DNA from: Bursaphelenchus xylophilus
Lineage: Eukaryota > Nematoda > Chromadorea > Rhabditida > Aphelenchoididae
Assembly: GCA_904066235.2 (NCBI GenBank)
Contig: CAJFCV020000001.1
Coordinates: 4,216,001 to 4,280,000, forward strand
Direction: 5' to 3'
DNA: 64,000 bases
Shown: positions 59,352 to 64,000 of the stretch, in pieces
How the letters are laid out: each line of letters begins with the position of its first letter
Position numbering within the stretch: position 1 is the stretch's first letter
The notes under the pieces: generated by a model
What the model was told of the DNA's origin: nothing
The model's database searches: none
What the model saw: the letters and a program-made list of their open reading frames with translations, nothing else
Position numbers and translations under genes: made by a program

Positions 59352-62184
59352 TCAGCTTTTTATGGCCTGAAGCATGGCTCTTCGCTTCTTATTGATTACA
59401 ATGTTGTCCGTCCGCGCAATGTCATTAATCAGACTGCCGTTCACATTGTCGGAGACAAAATCGACCTAAATTTTTTGTGGAAAAACTCCAAATATGGCTT
59501 ACAACGTGAAGTTGAGGGTATGGCTTCAAGATATTGGAATAGTAGAGTCGACTCTCGCCTCGAGCGGGTTTATCTCGTTTCAAACAGTGAGCCCGCAGCG
59601 GAGGGACGGTGCATTTCGCGAGGAGACGTGTCTCCGCTTTCGTAGCGGGCTCCCCGTTTTCCAATTTCCTCAGTAATTCTTTGGGGTCCAGATCTATCGT
59701 GGTCGATCCCCCTCCGTCACTTTTGGGCTGAATAAAAAGCAAGGTAAAATTTTAATTTTTCGACAAATTTTGCAAACGAGAAAGTCAGTGAAATGAGGAG
59801 AGAGAGTCAGAGAAAAAAGAGGCCAAGTCTTTTTCGTATCAAACTTTTGAAAGTTGATGCTATCGATCATAGAGTGTCATTTTAGGCCACAAAACTGACT
59901 GAGTGAGTCAATTTTTCAGACAATTAACCAACCACGTTGGCCATGATTTTCTCCCATCCATCCAAATTTAAGCTAAAGGTCGCAATTTAATTAAAAATCT
60001 CAGGGCTCTTCTGACTACAGTGACGGACCTGATCCACAGTCAAAAAACGTACCATTTTGCATCCGGGAAGTATCAAAAAATGTAGCAAAATTTCTCCTTC
60101 TCCAACTAAAAATACGTTTCGAAGCCCGCCTAGACCCTCACAAAAAGAACGGGCGCGATTTTTAAATTGAAGTTTTCTCACTTGGAGAGGGAGGTATTTT
60201 GCCACATTTCTGATACTTCCCGGATGCAAAATGGTACGTTTTTTGTCACTGGATCAGGTCCTCCACTGTACTTTGGTCCAGAAAGATGAGTTCCAGAAAA
60301 AAAATAAAAAAAAAAACAAATGGCCCAAAACATAAAAATTAAAGTCAAGCGACGCACATCAACCACAAACAGAATGCCAAGATTTTTGGCATTCGGTTTT
60401 TTAAGGGTCTCTAATGTTTTAGCTTACTGTGCAGTGGGTAATGAACAAAATAACATGAACCTGCGATTAAAACATTGCCAAGGACCCATATTTTTTAAAT
60501 TAATAGATTTTGGCGTTCTTCGGCCAACAGGTTAGCGACAAACGGCCGGAGAAAATCGAATTTTTGCAAACTTTGCGGCCGAATAACTTGTCTAAAAAGA
60601 TTGAAACACGGAAAATGATTGCAACGATCTTCAGAATATTGTATTCTAAGGTAGTATGCGAAATTTGAGGCAAATCGGACAGATAATAAAAAAGTAGATG
60701 CGATTTTAAGCTTTTTACCTTATGGATTATATTACTTTAGGCAACTTTTAATGTCCGACAGCGTTAAATAGTCTAATTAATTAACTATATTATCTCATAA
60801 CATCCTGTTAAGGCAGATTAATTGCAAAAATTTTAACTCTTAGGCCGAAAAAAAGTTTTACCTTATAGTAGCATACCTGATCTTATACAAAAAATAATGA
60901 AAGTTTATGACTGAAGTCAAAGTTTTAAAACTATATATGTGAGTTGAGATGGCTTTCTAAGGCTATACTGAGGTTTTGGAGTTAGTTTCAACTTCGCTGC
61001 GCCAATTTCAAAAATGGCCAATATCACCTAAAACAAGGTTCTTAGAACAGCTTCTAAACTGGTGCGGATGCCACTAATTATGCTCTTATTGTCTTTTTAG
61101 ATCATAGTGGACCTAGCTGAGTCAAAATTTACCGATTTTAAAAATATTATTTTAGTCACCTAAATATCAGTTTTTTTGGAATTTTGAGTGAGTAAGCTAG
61201 TATATGACATAGGGTTGCTTATAGTTCTCTAAAACTACTCTAATTATGCTCGCAGAAAAAAGAATTTAGGCAATTGCTTCGTTACGAAACGATTTAGCAG
61301 CAAAAGATGTCTAAAATAAGGTTTTCAAATCTTCTACTACTACTATTTTTTGGTCAGTCCGACTCGTTTCCAATTTTTAATTTGAGCTACCCTTGGGCAC
61401 CCTAACAAAGTTATGCAAACAGTTTTCCCGATTTGAAACTTTTTTTTTTGTGGTTGATGTGCGACGCCTATCCGGCCCGATTCCGTAACCCAAACTCCAA
61501 ACCATCCACTTACATGCTTATAATTGAGTAAAAGTTCCTTCAAAGTGAGTGACGTCAGACATTTTGGCAAAACCGGCTCGCCTTTTCAAGCACAACACTT
61601 TCCTGAAATTCACATCAATCCAAGTGCTTCTACAATCATCTTAAAAACCTCTGAAAACGTCTTTACCCTCTCCTCCGCGTCCACCGTAACCATCAAATAA
61701 TCGTTTCTGCCCAATTCCTCATTCTTTTTCGCAACAGAAATCTTTCCATTTCTCATCAATTCAACCACATAGACATGCCTCAGCTCGATGTCCAGTTGCC
61801 TACAGACGTCATCCACAATATTTCTCACAAATTTCCCGGATTTTGTGGGGAGAAGAGCAACTTCTTCCCCATCGTAATCAACAACTCGAACCCGATGTTT
61901 CAACAATAACTAATGAAAAATAGCCAAAATAAACTCAATGATTTTACCTTCTGTGGGTCTTTAGTGATCCGATAGACACTATCATCGTCGCCAACCTTGT
62001 CTTTCCACCTGATTTTAGCCCAATTTCCATCTTTTTCTTGTTGTTTTAGACACCTGGCCTCTTCAAATCGAAGTTTCTTCGATTCCATCGCATTTTTCAC
62101 CAATTCCTTGACCGTATCACCGGTTGAACATTGAATGGTGACTAAAAGAGCTCCTCTGACACTGAAAATTTGTATCTGAGGCAT
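59352..62184 (-). CDS. Predicted gene: tandem ubiquitin-like domains plus novel C-terminal region
   Basis: Proposed exons on the minus strand: 62184-61948, 61909-61667, 59727-59503, 59465-59352, all phase 0, 819 nt in total (272 aa). The start ATG directly follows TTTTAG, suiting trans-splicing. Exons 1-2 encode two segments of one pattern (IQIFSVRG...STGDTVKELV and VRVVDYDG...SGKFVRNIV), each beginning and spaced like ubiquitin: I infer two beta-grasp domains. The second exon has a strong donor AGG|GTAAAG; without it the frame ends at TGA 61610-61612 (178 aa), an equally possible gene. Exons 3-4 encode a Lys/Arg-rich region with KPYPQLHV and VDFVSD and are paralogous to the exons at 62756-63472. 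Introns 1 and 3 are 38 and 37 bp. The long intron (59728-61666) contains a foldback element. I do not recognise the family; no Gly-Gly conjugation tail is visible. Linking exons 2 and 3 is the least certain step. Confidence 0.55.
60016..60270. mobile_element. Small foldback element (255 bp)
   Basis: Inverted arms start TACAGTG and share GGACCTGATCCA, ACGTACCATTTTGCATCC and AAGTATCA. A sister copy is at 63646-63874. No coding capacity; non-autonomous foldback/MITE type. Confidence 0.85.
60271..61609. other. Noncoding stretch, no supported exon
   Basis: AT-rich with balanced parts. I see no coding exon. Near 61400-61440 there is a phrase (accctaacaaagttatg) related to the repeat at 4310-5180. 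It is intron of the minus-strand gene in the four-exon model, otherwise intergenic. Confidence 0.5.
61610..62184 (-). CDS. Alternative model: short two-exon ubiquitin-like protein
   Basis: Without the donor at 61666 the first two exons end at TGA 61610-61612, giving 178 aa from 62184-61948 and 61909-61610. The 38-bp intron is needed in either model because the frame otherwise closes within 15 codons. The coding character of this part is clear; only the 3' structure is open. Confidence 0.7.
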
Positions 62185-62755
62185 CTAAAACCGAAAAATG
62201 ATCAAACAATTTTCATGGATAGTATAAATTTTTTGGAAAGTGGAAAACAAAAAAATATTTCCAGCGTGAAAACGCTTGCCGACAGAAAATTAGAGTCATC
62301 CAAAACTGAATTTATCAATTTCATAACAAAACTTGTATTTTACAACAATAGAGATCGGAATTTGGAATTTGACTCGACCAGGTGAGCGGAAAGGTCGGGT
62401 AGATTCAAAAACTGCCCGGTTATGTAAAAAATTATGGCCAATTAAACCGACAAAACAAAAAAATGGGCCAAATGACTGGGCAAAAATCCAAAAACAGTCA
62501 TGAAAAAATCAAGGTCAGAAAAATCCGGAAGAAAAAAAAGTCTTTCAAATTCCCATTCCAAAATAACAACAACAAAAAATCAACAATTTTAAAAACAAAA
62601 ATCAACAATAAAAATTTGTAAGTCACTGGAAACAATAAACATTAAAACCGTATAGCAATGGAAACCGGGGCTGCGTTTTCTCGAGTTTTCTTTCATGGCG
62701 AATGATAACTAAAATTGAAGAACTTTGATAAATCGCTGAAAAAAAGGACCTACCA
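62185..62755. other. Intergenic region between minus-strand paralogues
   Basis: About 570 bp of A-rich DNA between the stop of the right-hand gene and the ATG of the ubiquitin-like gene. It should hold the promoter of the latter. Nothing else recognised. Confidence 0.5.
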
Positions 62756-63472
62756 TTAGTTTTTAATCAAATTTAGCAGTAAATCTCGTCGTTTCAGATC
62801 ATTTTGGCGGTAGTCAAGTCTTAATCTGCTCATCATGAAGCCTGGATCTTCAGCATCGCCAGAATTGGAGACAAAATCAGGCTAAAAATTGGGAAAATGA
62901 GAGAGCTTCTAGTATAATATAATATGCAAAGTTCCGCCCGCGTTGCTAAAAAATATGATCGAAAAGTCATCCAAAATTTGATATGAAAAAGTTATCACAG
63001 TGAGTCCAAAAGAGATTCTATTGAAAAAAAACTTTTCGGGATACCTTTTGAGACCTTTTTTGAATCTCAAAAGGTCTCAAAAAAATTTAAAAAATCTCAT
63101 TTTTTATCGCAAAAAATTCCAAAAGGTCTCGTTCTAAAACCAAGATTATTTGTATATCTCTGCGACTCGTTTTTGATATCAAATCTAAGACCTCCTCGAT
63201 CGGTTTCTGAATAAATTGCTAACCAAAAAAGCCCAGTGCTCTTCCTTGCTTACAATTTGAAGTTGAGGATAAGGTTTGAAGAGATGGGTCAGATAACGTC
63301 GAGCCTCTCTTCTCCAAGTCAACCCTCGATGCAAAGAATGTCTTTCCAGAGGGGGAGCACAGGCTTTGGCGATCAATCTCTTCTCCGGTTCGTTTGGGGA
63401 TTCGCCAGTTTCGAGTTTGGTCACTAAATCGTCCAGAAATTTTGTGGTCGATCGGCTGGCTCGAGGAATTGA
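62756..63472 (-). CDS. 3' exons of a paralogue of the neighbouring minus-strand gene (partial)
   Basis: Exons 63472-63254 (73 codons, after TTTTTTCAG) and 62881-62756 (41 codons plus TAA), phase 0, joined over a 372-bp intron. The protein aligns with the last two exons of the left-hand gene: STTKFLDDLVTKLETGE against STTIDLDPKELLRKLENGE, then RLIAK/RLLAK, PPLERHSL/PPLRAHCL, KPYPQLQI/KPYPQLHV and PDFVS/VDFVS. The intron positions are the same. The 5' exons are expected to the right of the window. Function unknown. Confidence 0.7.
63046..63082. repeat. 14-bp perfect hairpin in the paralogue's intron
   Basis: TTTTGAGACCTTTT (63046-63059) and its inverted copy (63069-63082) around a 9-nt loop. 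A third AAAAGGTCTC is at about 63120. Confidence 0.7.
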
Positions 63473-63645
63473 CTGAAAAAATAATGGTTATAAGTTGTAT
63501 AAACTAATATAAAATGTTCTGAAAGTATGGAGCTCAGATTTTGATGAATCTTGGCACAAATTTATATAGATTAGATTTTCAGGCTAAAAATTTTCAAAAA
63601 ATTTATATTTTTTGGCGATTTTTGAAAACCGAAATTCAGGCTTAC

Positions 63646-63874
63646 TACAGTGGGAAACATGATCCAGTGGAAAAAACGTGCCATTTTGCATCCGGAAAGT
63701 ATCAAAAATGTGGCAAAATGCTTCCCTCTCCAAGTGAAAAAACTGCGATTTCAAAAGCGCGCCCTTCAAGACAAAGATTTTCACATGGAGAGAGAAGCAT
63801 TTTGCCACATTTTTGACGTTTCCCGGATGCAAGATGATAACGTTTTTTGCCAGAAGATCGGGTATGTCACTGTA
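63646..63874. mobile_element. Small foldback element (229 bp), sister of 60016-60270
   Basis: Ends TACAGTG...CACTGTA. The arms share GTGCCATTTTGCATCCGG and GTATCAAAAATGTGGCAAAA with the other copy. The centre contains GCGCGCCC. Confidence 0.83.
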
Positions 63875-63890
63875 ATCGTCCGTTCATAAA

Positions 63891-64000
63891 GTCGCTGGAG
63901 TGATTTCGGCGACATGCACTGTGCAAAAACAAAAGTTTGCTCCGCATTGTGCAATCTCTTGATTTTTGCACCGTGCAATAAATTTTTTTTGGGCTGTCGC
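63891..64000. repeat. Copy of the 4533-4641 repeat, cut by the window end
   Basis: Starts AAGTCGCTGGAGTGATTTCGG and runs through three TGCAC-N-GTGCA-type words to GGGCTGTCGC. Matches 4533-4641 over its full length with the words at the same places. Confidence 0.75.

Overview
The window is nuclear DNA from a nematode, most likely a rhabditid. It is AT-rich, the introns end in the compact TTTTCAG-type acceptor, and the dominant gene is a clear orthologue of the zfh-2/ZFHX3 (ATBF1) family of zinc-finger homeobox transcription factors. Small 37-38 bp introns, a nematode-like tRNA-Gly(UCC), mariner-type elements and short palindromic foldback repeats agree with this. I cannot place the genus from the sequence alone.

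Layout. Positions 1-10769 are 5' flank (or an upstream intron): AT-rich DNA, short tandem repeats and clusters of a palindromic word; a possible degraded or partial ORF lies at 1-266. Positions 10837-57889 (+) hold zfh-2. I could assemble it into 19 exons whose phases all agree and whose summed length is 5385 nt (1794 aa plus stop). It encodes about 18 C2H2/CCHC zinc fingers and three homeodomains. Its introns are very uneven: 63 bp to 14.75 kb, with three (about 9.2, 8.6 and 14.8 kb) holding most of the repeats. Positions 57890-58905 are the probable 3' UTR. A tRNA-Gly(UCC) lies at 59069-59139 (-). From 59352 to 64000 the minus strand carries a predicted gene with two ubiquitin-like domains and a novel C-terminal region (59352-62184), and the 3' exons of a paralogue (62756-63472) whose 5' part lies beyond the window.

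Repeats. The introns contain a degraded mariner element (42757-44002), a 700 bp TIR element (18902-19601), two large foldback elements (28618-30453, with tRNA-like sequence in each arm; 35008-36085, ending 32 bp before an exon), and two small foldback elements of one family near the right end (60016-60270, 63646-63874).

The most unusual feature is a set of dispersed short words of one design: an odd-length inverted repeat with a free central base. They are TGCAC-N-GTGCA (over 100 exact or near copies in about 13 clusters), GTCAT-N-ATGAC, TTAC-N-GTAA and GCCCT-N-AGGGC. A separate non-palindromic decamer, CGTATTTTAC, occurs 47 times by my count, always outside exons and only between 2.1 and 55.4 kb. 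Two distant parts of the 14.8 kb intron also share composite regulatory-looking motifs.
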